Positions 24,299 to 33,239 of a DNA stretch of 64,000 nucleotides are shown here, one piece after another. Position 1 is the stretch's first letter; each line of letters begins with the position of its first letter. A program made the translations under genes and the position numbers. Where the stretch lies: contig JACRDB010000098.1 of the NCBI GenBank assembly GCA_016218725.1, positions 1 to 64,000 on the forward strand, read 5' to 3'. Under the pieces are notes generated by a model, which was not told where the DNA came from, made no database searches, and saw only the letters and a program-made list of their open reading frames with translations. Origin of the DNA: Deltaproteobacteria bacterium (GTDB lineage: Bacteria; Myxococcota_A; Polyangia; Polyangiales; Ga0077539).

Positions 24299-26770
24299 AT
24301 GCGGCAGTCCGGACGGTTGGCTTTGATCCTTGCAACGCAGCTCTGGGGCGTCCCGCTCGTCGTGTACGGGCAGACACAGCCTCGCGGGCGCAACCCCTCG
24401 CCCCCGACGTCGAACGCCGGCGCGGGCGCGGAGGACGAGGAGGACGACGCGGAGGAGGAAGACGACGCGGCCAGCGCGCCGCGCACCGGCGGCGGCGGGG
24501 CCTCGGGCTCGGGGGGCGCCGGCCGTTCCCGCGGGGGGAGCGACAACGAGGACCAGGAGGGTGAGGGCGAGGACGAGACGGGCAACGGGGAGACCCCCGA
24601 GGCGCCCGCGCCCGCCGCCGCGCCGGAGACCGACGACGCGCGCAGGACGCGGATGTTGTCGCGCTGGTCTTCGCTGGACGGGTCCATCGGGCTCCTGCAC
24701 GTGACCACGGCGGAGACGGGCGCCGCGGGGAGCTTCCGCTTCGGGCTCCTGGGGGAGTACTTTGGCGCGTCGGAGTTCCTGCGGCCCACGGGGCTCACGG
24801 GCTCCATGGTGACGGGGCCGGACAGCGCGCGGCACATCGGCAGCACGCTCACCTTGTCCTACTCGCCGCTGGATTTTCTGGAGCTCTACGCGAACATCCG
24901 GGCGTACGCCAACAGCAACTCCCGGGAGCGTCCCTCGCTCTTCCAGGTGCTGGGGGACACGATCCTGGGCGCCAAGGGCGCGTACACCATCACCCGGGGC
25001 TTCTCCCTGGGCGGGGACGCGGCGCTGTACCTCCTCAACCGCTCCGGGGAGATCGGCCTCCTCGGGGAGTCCACGAGCTTCCACCTCCGGGCGCTGGCCA
25101 CGCTGGACCTGAAGGAGCTCACGGGCACCGTGCCCCTCCGGCTGCACCTGAACCTGCAGTACCTCTTTGACAACAGCGGCGCCATCGTGCGCGACGTGGA
25201 GGGCCGCCGGCAGATGAACCAGCCGGGCTGGACCCCTACGCTGTGCACCGACGCGGCCACGGCCAACAACCCCATCTGCCACCTGGAGGTGTCCCGCATC
25301 GAGCGCCACGCCCTGGGGATCAACCGGGTAGACCGCTTCGGGATCAACCTCGGGGTGGACGCGGACCTGCCGTACGTGCGGCCCTTCCTGGAGTGGAGCG
25401 TCGGGGTGCCGGTCAACCGGCAGTCGTACCAGTGCTTCGACCCCGGCGGCCGCCCCGGCCCCGGCGGCGCCACGGACGATGACCTCTGCCTCGCCAACAC
25501 GGGCTTCTCGTCCATCCCGTCGCGGATCTCCATTGGTGCCAGGGTGCTGCCGCCGGTGCGGGGCCTCTCCGCGGTGCTGGCGTTTGACATCGCCACCAGC
25601 GGGAGCTCGAGCTTCGTGCGGGAGCTGTCCCCCTCGAACCCGTGGCTGTTCTACCTCGGGACGGCCTTCGCCTATGACACGCACCCGCAGGTGCAGCGGG
25701 TGGAGGTCCCCGGCCCCGAGCGCACGGTCACCCGCGACGTGGACCGCACGCCCCCGGGCGGGCACATCGCGGGCCGCGTCACCGACGCGGAGAGCCACAG
25801 CGGCGTCACCGGCGCCATCGTGACCTTCACCGGCCAGAACGACATGCCCCTCCTGGCCACCGCGGCGGACGGGCGCTTCCGCTCCGGGCGCATCGCCCCC
25901 GGGGAGTACCGCCTCCACGTCACCGCCCCGGACTACAACCCGGGCGACTGCACGGTCACCATCGCCGCCCCCGCGGCGCCCTCCACCCCGGAGGGCGCGA
26001 GTGACACGGCGCCCGCGCCCAGCGCCGCGGCCGCGGACGTCGAGGCCACGGTGTCCTGCGAGCTCCGGGCGCTGCCGCGTCGGGGGAACATCACCGGCCA
26101 GGTGAACGCCGCCGGGGGGGCCTCGCCGGGGCCCGTCTCGGGCGTCACCGTGGTGCTGGAGCCCGCCGCGGGCTTCCAGGCCCCCGCCGGGCAGAGCGCC
26201 CCCACCACGCAGAACACCACCACCGACGGCGAAGGCCGCTTCAGCTTCAATGACCTCCTGGCCGGTGGGTACTCCCTCCGGGTGGAGCACGGCGAGCGCA
26301 CCATGGCCAGCACCCCGACGCCCACCAACGTCGAGCCCCGGCAGACGGCCACGCAGAACCTCACCGTCACCGGGCGCCCGCGGGTGCCCTCCGCGCGCAT
26401 CGTCGGCCAGGTGATCCAGATCTCCCGGCAGGTGCACTTCCAGACCAACTCCGCGCAGATCCTCCCGGACTCCAACACCCTCCTGGAGGAGATCGCCGAC
26501 GTGCTCAACCGAAACCCGCAGCTCACCGCGGTCGAGGTCCAGGGCCACACGGACAACCAGGGCGCCGCCGCCGCCAACATGACCCTCTCCCAGAACCGCG
26601 CCGAGGCCGTGCGCCAGGCGCTGGTCAACCTCGGCGTGGCCAGCGACCGGCTCACCGCTCGGGGCTATGGCCTCACCCGCCCCATCCGGCCGAACCTCAC
26701 GGTCCTCGGCCGCACCGCCAACCGCAGGGTGGAGTTCCACATCACCGCCCGCGCCCCCCGCAACCCGTAG
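24299..26770 (+). CDS. Large OmpA-family outer-membrane protein with carboxypeptidase-regulatory-like domains
   Basis: The protein has 823 residues. A signal peptide (to about 24) precedes an acidic low-complexity stretch (Asp/Glu/Gly, about 40-110) and a beta-barrel-like region (about 120-470; GSFRFGLLGEYFG, FGINLGVDADLPYVRPFLEW). Two carboxypeptidase-regulatory/Ig-like domains follow (GHIAGRVTDAESHSGVTGAI, NITGQVNAAGG with DGEGRFSFNDLLAGGYSLRV). The C-terminal OmpA domain (VHFQTNSAQILPDSNTLLEE, VEVQGHTDN, SQNRAEAVRQALVNLGV) should bind peptidoglycan. It therefore links outer membrane and cell wall and displays domains outside or in the periplasm. The acidic stretch may bind cations. It is followed 9 nt later by a lipoprotein gene, likely an operon. 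Confidence 0.85.
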   Translation: MRQSGRLALILATQLWGVPLVVYGQTQPRGRNPSPPTSNAGAGAEDEEDDAEEEDDAASAPRTGGGGASGSGGAGRSRGGSDNEDQEGEGEDETGNGETPEAPAPAAAPETDDARRTRMLSRWSSLDGSIGLLHVTTAETGAAGSFRFGLLGEYFGASEFLRPTGLTGSMVTGPDSARHIGSTLTLSYSPLDFLELYANIRAYANSNSRERPSLFQVLGDTILGAKGAYTITRGFSLGGDAALYLLNRSGEIGLLGESTSFHLRALATLDLKELTGTVPLRLHLNLQYLFDNSGAIVRDVEGRRQMNQPGWTPTLCTDAATANNPICHLEVSRIERHALGINRVDRFGINLGVDADLPYVRPFLEWSVGVPVNRQSYQCFDPGGRPGPGGATDDDLCLANTGFSSIPSRISIGARVLPPVRGLSAVLAFDIATSGSSSFVRELSPSNPWLFYLGTAFAYDTHPQVQRVEVPGPERTVTRDVDRTPPGGHIAGRVTDAESHSGVTGAIVTFTGQNDMPLLATAADGRFRSGRIAPGEYRLHVTAPDYNPGDCTVTIAAPAAPSTPEGASDTAPAPSAAAADVEATVSCELRALPRRGNITGQVNAAGGASPGPVSGVTVVLEPAAGFQAPAGQSAPTTQNTTTDGEGRFSFNDLLAGGYSLRVEHGERTMASTPTPTNVEPRQTATQNLTVTGRPRVPSARIVGQVIQISRQVHFQTNSAQILPDSNTLLEEIADVLNRNPQLTAVEVQGHTDNQGAAAANMTLSQNRAEAVRQALVNLGVASDRLTARGYGLTRPIRPNLTVLGRTANRRVEFHITARAPRNP

Positions 26771-26779
26771 GCCCCCACC

Positions 26780-27814
26780 GTGAAGCGCGCCGCGGCAGTC
26801 ACCCTCGCCGCGGCGCTCCAGGCCTGCGCCTCCACACCTCGGAGGACCGCGCCACACAGCACCCTACAGCCCCCTACCTCCACCGTGGAGGTGCTCCCTC
26901 CGCCCCCGGCGCCGCCTCCGCCCGCGCCGGAGCCGCCGCTCCCCGACGCGGTGGCCGCGGTGGGGGCCGCCGTGGGGGCGCTCCCGGAGGTCCACGGCGA
27001 GGCCCACGCGTGGCTCCCTTCAAGGCTCCTCGGGGTGCTGGCCGAGCGCTCCGGGGCGCTGCCGGTACCTTCCGCGCCCACGGAGGCGGGCGGGGTGACC
27101 CGCTGGGTGCTCCTGGGGGTGACCGGCACCGCGGTGAGCTCGCTCTCGGGGGCGTGTCCAGCCGTCACCGAGGCGCTCCCGCAGGTGGCGTGCGCCCTGG
27201 ACGCGGTGGAGCTCCGGGGAGCCCGCCGCCCGAGGCTCGTACTGGCCTGGAGGGGCGCGGGGGTGCGGCCCTCGGCCACGGTGGCCCTGCCCCTGAGGGC
27301 CCTGGCCCGGGTGGGCCCGGGGGTTTGCCTGGTGAGCGCCCAGAGGGCTCTGCGCACGCTGGACCTGGTGCTCCGGGCGGACTCCACGGCGGCCCTGGGG
27401 AGGGCCCTGGCGATGCTCACGGCGGTGCCGGGGCTCTCGTCGGTGCTGGTGGCGCGCACGGAGCCTCGCGGGGGGGGGCTGGAGGCGGTGCTCTCCTGGA
27501 CGCTGGACCGCGCCGACCGGGACCGGGCCGAGCTCGAAGAAGACCCGTGGCCCGCGCGCTGCGACGGCGCGAGCGTCGTAGGCCAGGAGGCCGCGGCGGG
27601 GGCGCTGCCCGTGGTGGTCGGGCGCGTGGACGGCGCGCAGGCGCGCGGCGCGGTGGTGTCCCTGGCGCACCGGGAGTGGCTGGTGACCCTCGGGGACCGC
27701 GTGGGCACCTGGACCGTCGCGGGGCTCTCCGCCGCGGAGGTGACCGTGAGGGCCTCGCCGAGGGGCGTGCCCGAGGGGCGCCCGGTGCGCCTGCGGAGCG
27801 CGCGGCGACCTTGA
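26780..27814 (+). CDS. Envelope lipoprotein with GspC/PilP-like C-terminus (tentative)
   Basis: The protein has 344 residues, a GTG start and the lipobox ALQAC (Cys16). A Pro-rich tether (about 20-55) leads to a mixed alpha/beta region (about 60-260). A short C-terminal module follows (RGAVVSLAHREWLVTLGDRV, GTWTVAGLSAAEVTVRA) that resembles the beta modules of GspC/PilP proteins of secretion and pilus systems. The resemblance is by eye only. It sits 9 nt after the OmpA gene, so both products probably act in the envelope together. Confidence 0.58.
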   Translation: MKRAAAVTLAAALQACASTPRRTAPHSTLQPPTSTVEVLPPPPAPPPPAPEPPLPDAVAAVGAAVGALPEVHGEAHAWLPSRLLGVLAERSGALPVPSAPTEAGGVTRWVLLGVTGTAVSSLSGACPAVTEALPQVACALDAVELRGARRPRLVLAWRGAGVRPSATVALPLRALARVGPGVCLVSAQRALRTLDLVLRADSTAALGRALAMLTAVPGLSSVLVARTEPRGGGLEAVLSWTLDRADRDRAELEEDPWPARCDGASVVGQEAAAGALPVVVGRVDGAQARGAVVSLAHREWLVTLGDRVGTWTVAGLSAAEVTVRASPRGVPEGRPVRLRSARRP

Positions 27815-27834
27815 CCCCCTCGCGCGCGGCGCGT

Positions 27835-27840
27835 TACCAC
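27835..27840 (+). promoter_or_regulatory. -10-like hexamer TACCAC next to start codon
   Basis: TACCAC ends 7 nt before GTG 27848. The spacer CGCGGGC has no Shine-Dalgarno sequence. Confidence 0.38.
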
Positions 27841-27847
27841 CGCGGGC

Positions 27848-28813
27848 GTGAAGGTGGTGCTCCTCGGCGCGGTCGCGTACCTCCTCCTGGTGGCGATCCT
27901 GGCGAGGAAGAAGCTCCCGGAGCTGCACCCCCGTCGCTTCTTCCTGGAGACCTGGCAGGCCGCCGAGCGCGAGGCCGCCCGCGCGCGGCTGGAGCGGCTC
28001 CAGCAGGGCCTGGGGTATGACTACCGCCCGCTGGTGGCGTACCTGCTCTGCGCGGTGGTGCTCACCTTCCAGGAGTACTTCGGCGACCGGACCACCTTCG
28101 CGATGCTGGCCAACCGGGGCTGGGTGCTGGAGTGGGGCGGCGGGCCCAACCGCCCGGCCACGCACCACCTGACGCTCCTCAAGCCCCTGGGGTGGCTGCA
28201 CTCGGCGCGCTATGAAGAGCTCTACGCGCTGTACTACTGGTCGTTCACGCGCGCCTTCGGGTACCTGGTGGTGCCCGCCCTGGTGGTGATGCTCTTCTGG
28301 CGCCGGGACCGGGTGCTGGACTTCGGCTTGCGGGTGAAGGGCTTCCGCGACCACGCGTGGATCTACGCGCTGTTCTTCGGCATCGTGCTGATCGCCGTGG
28401 TGGCCGTGTCGCACACCTCGGAGTTCGCCAACTACTACCCGTTCTACCGCCAGGCCTCGCGCTCCTGGCGGGACTTCTTCGCCTGGGAGGCCGCGTACGC
28501 GGTGCAGTTCTTCACGCTGGAGTTCTTCTTCCGGGGCTTCCTGGTGTTCTCCGGCCGCGCGGCCATGGGCTCCGGCGTGGTCCTGGCCATGGTGGTGCCC
28601 TACTGCATGATTCACTTCGGCAAGCCCTGGGCCGAGGCCCTGGCGGCCATCCTGGCGGGCGTGGTGCTGGGCACCCTCGCGCTCAAGACCCGGAGCATCT
28701 GGTCGGGCTTCCTGATCCACGTCACCGTGGCCGTGAGCATGGACCTGGCGGCGCTCCTCCAGACGCAGGGCCTCCCCGGGGGCCTGAGGCTCCCGACCCG
28801 CTGGAATTTCTAG
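27848..28813 (+). CDS. CPBP-family intramembrane metalloprotease-like protein
   Basis: The protein has 321 residues with about seven membrane segments. The C-terminal half has the CPBP/ABI pattern: FFTLEFFFRGFLVFSGR (motif 1, Glu and Arg), MVVPYCMIHFGKPWAEAL (motif 3, His) and WSGFLIHVTVAVSMD (motif 4, His). Motif 1 here has EFFFRG with one Glu in place of the usual EExxxR pair, so activity is uncertain. The N-terminal third, with a cytoplasmic helix (EREAARARLERLQQG), is longer than in small CPBP proteins. Family members process membrane proteins or confer bacteriocin immunity. Confidence 0.78.
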   Translation: MKVVLLGAVAYLLLVAILARKKLPELHPRRFFLETWQAAEREAARARLERLQQGLGYDYRPLVAYLLCAVVLTFQEYFGDRTTFAMLANRGWVLEWGGGPNRPATHHLTLLKPLGWLHSARYEELYALYYWSFTRAFGYLVVPALVVMLFWRRDRVLDFGLRVKGFRDHAWIYALFFGIVLIAVVAVSHTSEFANYYPFYRQASRSWRDFFAWEAAYAVQFFTLEFFFRGFLVFSGRAAMGSGVVLAMVVPYCMIHFGKPWAEALAAILAGVVLGTLALKTRSIWSGFLIHVTVAVSMDLAALLQTQGLPGGLRLPTRWNF

Positions 28814-28869
28814 CGGGCGTGAAGCCCCGGCACGGTCGTGGCACAGTGTGCGACACCCCACCCAAGGGA

Positions 28870-28883
28870 GCCCCCAAGGGGGC
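28870..28883. terminator. Weak GC hairpin between convergent genes
   Basis: GCCCCC-AA-GGGGGC lies between the convergent CPBP and LamG-like genes. The loop is too tight for the full stem and there is no T-tract, so this is a tentative call. Confidence 0.22.
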
Positions 28884-28940
28884 GCCTGGTATGCTCGCGC
28901 CTACCTCCAAAACCATGAGAGAGCGCCAGAGCTGCGGAGA

Positions 28941-29648
28941 TCATGGAATCGCGAGGCCGTACCTCGCGCCGAGGGAGCGCTCCAGCATGGCGAGCTCGGA
29001 CGGAGGTAGGACGCGATCGTAGAGGAGCAACTCGGCGAGGCTTCCCGGAAGGGGATAGGACGGAGGGTAGAGGGAGCCGACCTGGTACTCCGTAGGCGTC
29101 GCTGGGAGCGGGTCGGTGTAGGTGGTGGTGGCCTTGGCAACGCCGTCCTGGCGGAGGGAGCGGCTGGCGGTGTCGTGGGTTCCCGCGAGGAGGTGGTACC
29201 CGCTGGTGTCGGAGAAGGCGTAGGTGACCTGGCTGGCGAGGGCGTTGGGGCTCCCGGTGAGCCGGAGCTTCATGGCGCTCGACTCCTGGAAGAGCGCCAG
29301 GCAGCGCGTCCCGCCCCCCGTCGTGGCCAGCTCAAGCACCCCGCCGCCGGAGGCCACCGAGGCGAACTTCACCACGGCGAGCACCGTGACCTCCGTGGAG
29401 ACGCCGCCGACCGCGCCGGTCATGAGGTCGTTGACGCCATCGAACTGCACCACCGCGAGGCCCTGCACCGTCGCGGGCTGAAAGGTCGGGCGCTGGGTGG
29501 CCTCGGTCGCGTGGCCGTTGCAGCCCGAGAGGTCCGTCCAGCGCGCGACCGAGGCGCCCGCCGCGAGGCCGAGGGGGTCTGCGCTGAGCCAGAGACGGAG
29601 CCCCGGGCGAACGACGGAAACGACGGCGGAGGCGTGCAATACGGTCAT
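28941..29648 (-). CDS. LamG/concanavalin-like lectin-domain protein (last gene of tail-spike-like cassette)
   Basis: The protein has 235 residues. It is a single jelly-roll domain of LamG/ConA-like type (GLRLWLSADPLGLAAGASVARW near the N-terminus, then DLSGCNGHATEATQRPTF, VVQFDGVNDLMTG, SGYHLLAGTHDTASRSLRQD and the C-terminal LAELLLYDRVLPPSELAMLE). This pattern is common in phage tail and adhesin proteins that bind glycans. No signal peptide is visible. The ATG at 29648 overlaps the stop of the upstream beta-helix gene by four bases, so it is coupled to it. It probably binds carbohydrate on a surface or fibre. Confidence 0.72.
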   Translation of the reverse strand: MTVLHASAVVSVVRPGLRLWLSADPLGLAAGASVARWTDLSGCNGHATEATQRPTFQPATVQGLAVVQFDGVNDLMTGAVGGVSTEVTVLAVVKFASVASGGGVLELATTGGGTRCLALFQESSAMKLRLTGSPNALASQVTYAFSDTSGYHLLAGTHDTASRSLRQDGVAKATTTYTDPLPATPTEYQVGSLYPPSYPLPGSLAELLLYDRVLPPSELAMLERSLGARYGLAIP

Positions 29649-31351
29649 GGTGGTCTCCTCTCGCGGTGCGTGGTGTCCCCGAGGGTGCGGACGCGCAGGG
29701 AGGTCGAGCCTGGTGGGTCCACGACGCCCTCGGGCGCCGCGTAGCGGTTGGCGACGCTGAACACCCGGAGCTCCCCGGGACCCACGAGGACCTGCCCCCC
29801 GCGGGGACCTCGCGCCGGGCTCGGCGGTCCCTCGGAGGGCAGGAAGCTGCACGCCCGCAGCACCAGGGTCTGCCTCGAAGTGGTCAACCACGCCACCGAC
29901 GGCGGATCGGGCGTGGCCGCCTCGGCGCGGGAGGTGTTCCCATGCACCGAGGCGACGAGTTGGACGTCCATCCCTTCGAGGGAGAGGCCACCGACGCCGC
30001 GCAGGAGCTGCGGGCTGCGGGACTGGCAGGCCAGACCGAGGAGCGACGGGGGCGGCTCCGCAGCGGTCGTCGCGAGCAGCACGTCGGCACAAGGCGCCTC
30101 GACGCCGTCTTCCAGCGCCACGACGCCGCGGTTCTGGAAGGCGCAGCCACGCAGCTCCGTGCGACCCTGGAGGCACCGCACCAGCCCCGCGGCCACGCCG
30201 TTGAACGTACAGCCGCGGAGGGACACTCCCGCTCCCGGGAGCGCGCCGTGGACCAGCGAGGACACCTCCTCGTTCATGCCCTCGAAGGCGCAACCCTCGA
30301 CGACCAGGGATGGCCGGGGCCCGGGCCCGAGGCGAGCGTCCAGGGTGGGGTCCGCGGTGAGGGCGAGGAGTGCACCGGTGGTGTTCCCAAGACCGCACTG
30401 CGCCATGCGAAACGAGGCCCTGGCGCCGTCGGGCCCGCCGCGAACGGACACCACGTGAGCGGCGATCCCGGCGCCGTCGAAGCCCACGTCCTCGAGGATC
30501 AGGGCGATGGAGGGCGCCACGTCGAGGAGGGCCTGACCGAAGGTCCCGGAGGCGCCGCGGAAGGTCTTCGGGAGGTCTCCGAGGGCCCGCCCTGGACGTC
30601 CCCGGACGCGGAGGGTGACGGTGGGAGGCGCCATGGTCCAACGGCTTCGGAGCGCCACGGGCCACGCCAGGAGGTAGCTCCCTACGCACTCCACGGTGGT
30701 GGGCTCCCGCGCTGGATCGCGCAGCAGGGCCGCGCCCACCGCGGCGTCGAAGCACGCCTGCACGGCGTCGGCGTTGACCTCGGTGTCAGCTTCGCTGTCC
30801 GCTCCCCACCACTCCGGGAAGAGGGTGTCGGTGCTCTCTCCCACCTCGATGACGCCGACGGCGTCTTCACGAAGAACGGGGTTCGCGCGGCGCTGGCGCT
30901 CCGTCGCCAAGGTGCCGAAGACGGGTCCCGGGCTCGCCAGGAGCGGTCCCTCAATGCGGAGCCGAGGCCGAGGAGCGGGGAGGAGATCCCGGAGGTTATC
31001 GAGCACCCCCGGGATCAGTCCTGGAACAGGCGCCCCGGGTGTGCTGTCCATGCTCGTCGGGATGGCGCCATCCACCACCAATAGCGCGCCAGGGGCGAAG
31101 CGCACGGCGACCATCCTCGGGATCACCATGGGCTCTGTGGCCATGCGCGCGTCGGGCCGCAGCACATAGACCCCAGGCTCGAAGTAGAGCGTCCCCCCGA
31201 CAGTGCGAAGCGCGCCAGAGCCCATCAGGTCCAGTGCAAGGTCGCGCAAGAGTGAGGCCGGGAGCTCCCGAGGAGAGCCCGCGGGACCTGGACCTCGCCG
31301 CGCATCGAGCACCTCGCGGACATTGACGAACTCGTCGCCGAAGGTGCTCAT
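29645..31351 (-). CDS. Tail-spike-like parallel beta-helix protein 2
   Basis: The protein has 568 residues and starts MSTFGDEFVNVREVLDARRG. It has the entry strand LYFEPGVYVLRPDARMATEP and the block LFPEWWGADSEADTEV followed by NADAVQACFDAAVG. These match the PEWFGAxGDG...DDTxAIQxAxDAA signature of phage tail-spike/Pectate-lyase-3-like proteins. The rest is rich in Gly/Val/Cys-bearing beta-helix rungs (RFAPGALLVVDGA, LSLEGMDVQLVAS). It is a paralogue of the next gene upstream, sharing the FGxEFVNV start. No signal peptide. Predicted to bind or cleave a polysaccharide; no catalytic residue can be named. Confidence 0.75.
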   Translation of the reverse strand: MSTFGDEFVNVREVLDARRGPGPAGSPRELPASLLRDLALDLMGSGALRTVGGTLYFEPGVYVLRPDARMATEPMVIPRMVAVRFAPGALLVVDGAIPTSMDSTPGAPVPGLIPGVLDNLRDLLPAPRPRLRIEGPLLASPGPVFGTLATERQRRANPVLREDAVGVIEVGESTDTLFPEWWGADSEADTEVNADAVQACFDAAVGAALLRDPAREPTTVECVGSYLLAWPVALRSRWTMAPPTVTLRVRGRPGRALGDLPKTFRGASGTFGQALLDVAPSIALILEDVGFDGAGIAAHVVSVRGGPDGARASFRMAQCGLGNTTGALLALTADPTLDARLGPGPRPSLVVEGCAFEGMNEEVSSLVHGALPGAGVSLRGCTFNGVAAGLVRCLQGRTELRGCAFQNRGVVALEDGVEAPCADVLLATTAAEPPPSLLGLACQSRSPQLLRGVGGLSLEGMDVQLVASVHGNTSRAEAATPDPPSVAWLTTSRQTLVLRACSFLPSEGPPSPARGPRGGQVLVGPGELRVFSVANRYAAPEGVVDPPGSTSLRVRTLGDTTHRERRPP

Positions 31352-31355
31352 CGGG

Positions 31356-33239
31356 TCACCCGAACTCGACGAGGGAGAGCCCGGGGGCGAGCTCCTCGGC
31401 CCGCGCATTGCGAATGCCAAACAAGCGCCGCGGCCCCGCGGAGGTGCGGGTGCCGACGCTCACGACGCTGCCGATCGGGAGGTCCGGTCCCAGGAGCACC
31501 CGCGCGTCGGAGTCCAGGGTGCGCCCTCCGAGGCCCGCCCCGGCCTCCAGGAGACAGCCCTCCAGGAGGAGTTTGGCGTTGCGCCGGGCCGGGCCGTCCC
31601 ACACGATCGCCGGGGGATACCGGGTCACCGTCGCCTCCTCGCCGGTCCCGCTGGCGACCGGGGCGTGGTGGAGGTTGGTGAGCACGGTGTTGTAGTTGTT
31701 CCCGGTGCCGTCCTCATAGGTCGGCGTCAGCAGGAAGCGCCAGCTCTGGGACTCACAGTTCGTCGCCGTGAAGCCACCGGCGGCCTGGCGGGTCGGGAAC
31801 GCAGCGCCAGGGAGGCGCTCGGGGATGAACCACTCCAGGAAAACGTCCGCGCCGTTGCCGAGCGGCTCGTCGTCGCTCTCGGGGAGGGCGCCATTGAACA
31901 CACGCAGGGTGTGGAAGACGCAGGAAGTCAGCAGGAAGCTCCCACCGAAGGCGCGGATCATGGCCCGCGCGGGGCCACCGAACGCACAGGAATCGAACTC
32001 CACGCCAAAGGACTGGTTCGCCCGAAAGACCACCCCATCCGCGAGGCGTGCGCGCTGCGAGGGTGACGCCCCCGCGCCAAAGGCGCTGCCGCCCGCGACG
32101 AAGTTGCACCCCTCGAAGCGCAGCCCGAAGAGGTCATGGCCGCCGCTCTCGGCCCCGACGTCGCGGATATCGATCGCGGGCCGCTGGAGCGCGCCGGGCG
32201 TGAGGTCCGGGGGCGGAGGGCCCAACTGGACCAGGGCCCGCGTCGCGTGCCGGAAGGTGCAGCGCCGCAGCGCGTTCATCTGCGACGACCCGCCGCGGCT
32301 GTCCACCAGGAGGCAGCGCGAGGCCCGCGTATCCAGCTCGCCGGTCGGCGCCCCGGCGTCGAAGCTCGCATCCTGGATGGTGAAGCCGTAGCTGCCCCGG
32401 ACGACCAGCATGGCCTCAGCGCCGGACGGGAAGGTGCTGCGGTTGTCCCAGAGGAAGGTCGCCTTGCCGCGTCCGCTGCTGCCCACGGGGGCTCCACCAC
32501 GCAGGACGAAGCCCTCGGGGTTGCGCAGGCGGGGGTGCGACGGGTCCGTGTCCGGGTACCGCGCCGAGGCCGGCGGACGCTCTCCGAGGTACAGCGGCGC
32601 GTTCAACAGATACGGTCCTTGGAGGACGATCGGGATCGTCGGGCGTTGGTGCGTGAACACTGCCTGTCGGAGCTCCGTCGCGCCGGGCGTCGCCGGGGGA
32701 CCGAAGAAGCGGTGGTTGTGCGCCGCGTCGAAGCACGCCTGCAGCGCCGCAGTGTCCCGCGCCGCGTTCTGCACCACGCTCTCCGCCGCGCCCCACCACT
32801 CGGGGTACACGAAGGGAATCCGGCTACCCGTGATGAAGATGAAGCCAACCGCAGCGCCAGCAGTTGCTGCGGTGTCGAAGATGCGGCTCGGTCCGGACTC
32901 GATAGCACCCTCGATCTGAATAACGGCGGGACCAGATGAGTCGTTCGCAACTCGAAGGACGGCTCCTGGAGAGAAAATCAGAGACACATTGGGCGGAACA
33001 TACAGATCCGAAATGGCGACCACGGGAGGGGGTGATGGGCTCTCATCGGTACGACGGTTGACAACGTAGACGCCTGGCTCAAAATAGACAAATCCCCCAC
33101 GACCTGAGAGGAAACGCACAATAGCCCGGAGCCTCGGCCCCGCCAGTCTCCCCACTGGCAGTGGCTCCAACTCGGGCCATGTCAGCCCCATAGGCGTGGG
33201 TTGGGCGATGTTTACAAACTCCTGGCCAAATGATCCCAT
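31356..33239 (-). CDS. Tail-spike-like parallel beta-helix protein 1
   Basis: The protein has 627 residues and begins MGSFGQEFVNIAQPTP, like its paralogue. It has FVYFEPGVYVVNRR, then IPFVYPEWWGAAESVVQN with DTAALQACFDAAHNHRF, the tail-spike entry signature. Many right-handed beta-helix rungs follow (GFTIQDASFDAG, GLRFEGCNFVAGG, GVEFDSCAFGG) and a beta-rich tail ends the chain. The stop is 4 nt from the start of protein 2, and its own start lies 28 nt inside the FG-GAP lipoprotein gene. The 5' part of the gene is richer in A+T than its surroundings. Predicted glycan binder or depolymerase. Confidence 0.76.
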   Translation of the reverse strand: MGSFGQEFVNIAQPTPMGLTWPELEPLPVGRLAGPRLRAIVRFLSGRGGFVYFEPGVYVVNRRTDESPSPPPVVAISDLYVPPNVSLIFSPGAVLRVANDSSGPAVIQIEGAIESGPSRIFDTAATAGAAVGFIFITGSRIPFVYPEWWGAAESVVQNAARDTAALQACFDAAHNHRFFGPPATPGATELRQAVFTHQRPTIPIVLQGPYLLNAPLYLGERPPASARYPDTDPSHPRLRNPEGFVLRGGAPVGSSGRGKATFLWDNRSTFPSGAEAMLVVRGSYGFTIQDASFDAGAPTGELDTRASRCLLVDSRGGSSQMNALRRCTFRHATRALVQLGPPPPDLTPGALQRPAIDIRDVGAESGGHDLFGLRFEGCNFVAGGSAFGAGASPSQRARLADGVVFRANQSFGVEFDSCAFGGPARAMIRAFGGSFLLTSCVFHTLRVFNGALPESDDEPLGNGADVFLEWFIPERLPGAAFPTRQAAGGFTATNCESQSWRFLLTPTYEDGTGNNYNTVLTNLHHAPVASGTGEEATVTRYPPAIVWDGPARRNAKLLLEGCLLEAGAGLGGRTLDSDARVLLGPDLPIGSVVSVGTRTSAGPRRLFGIRNARAEELAPGLSLVEFG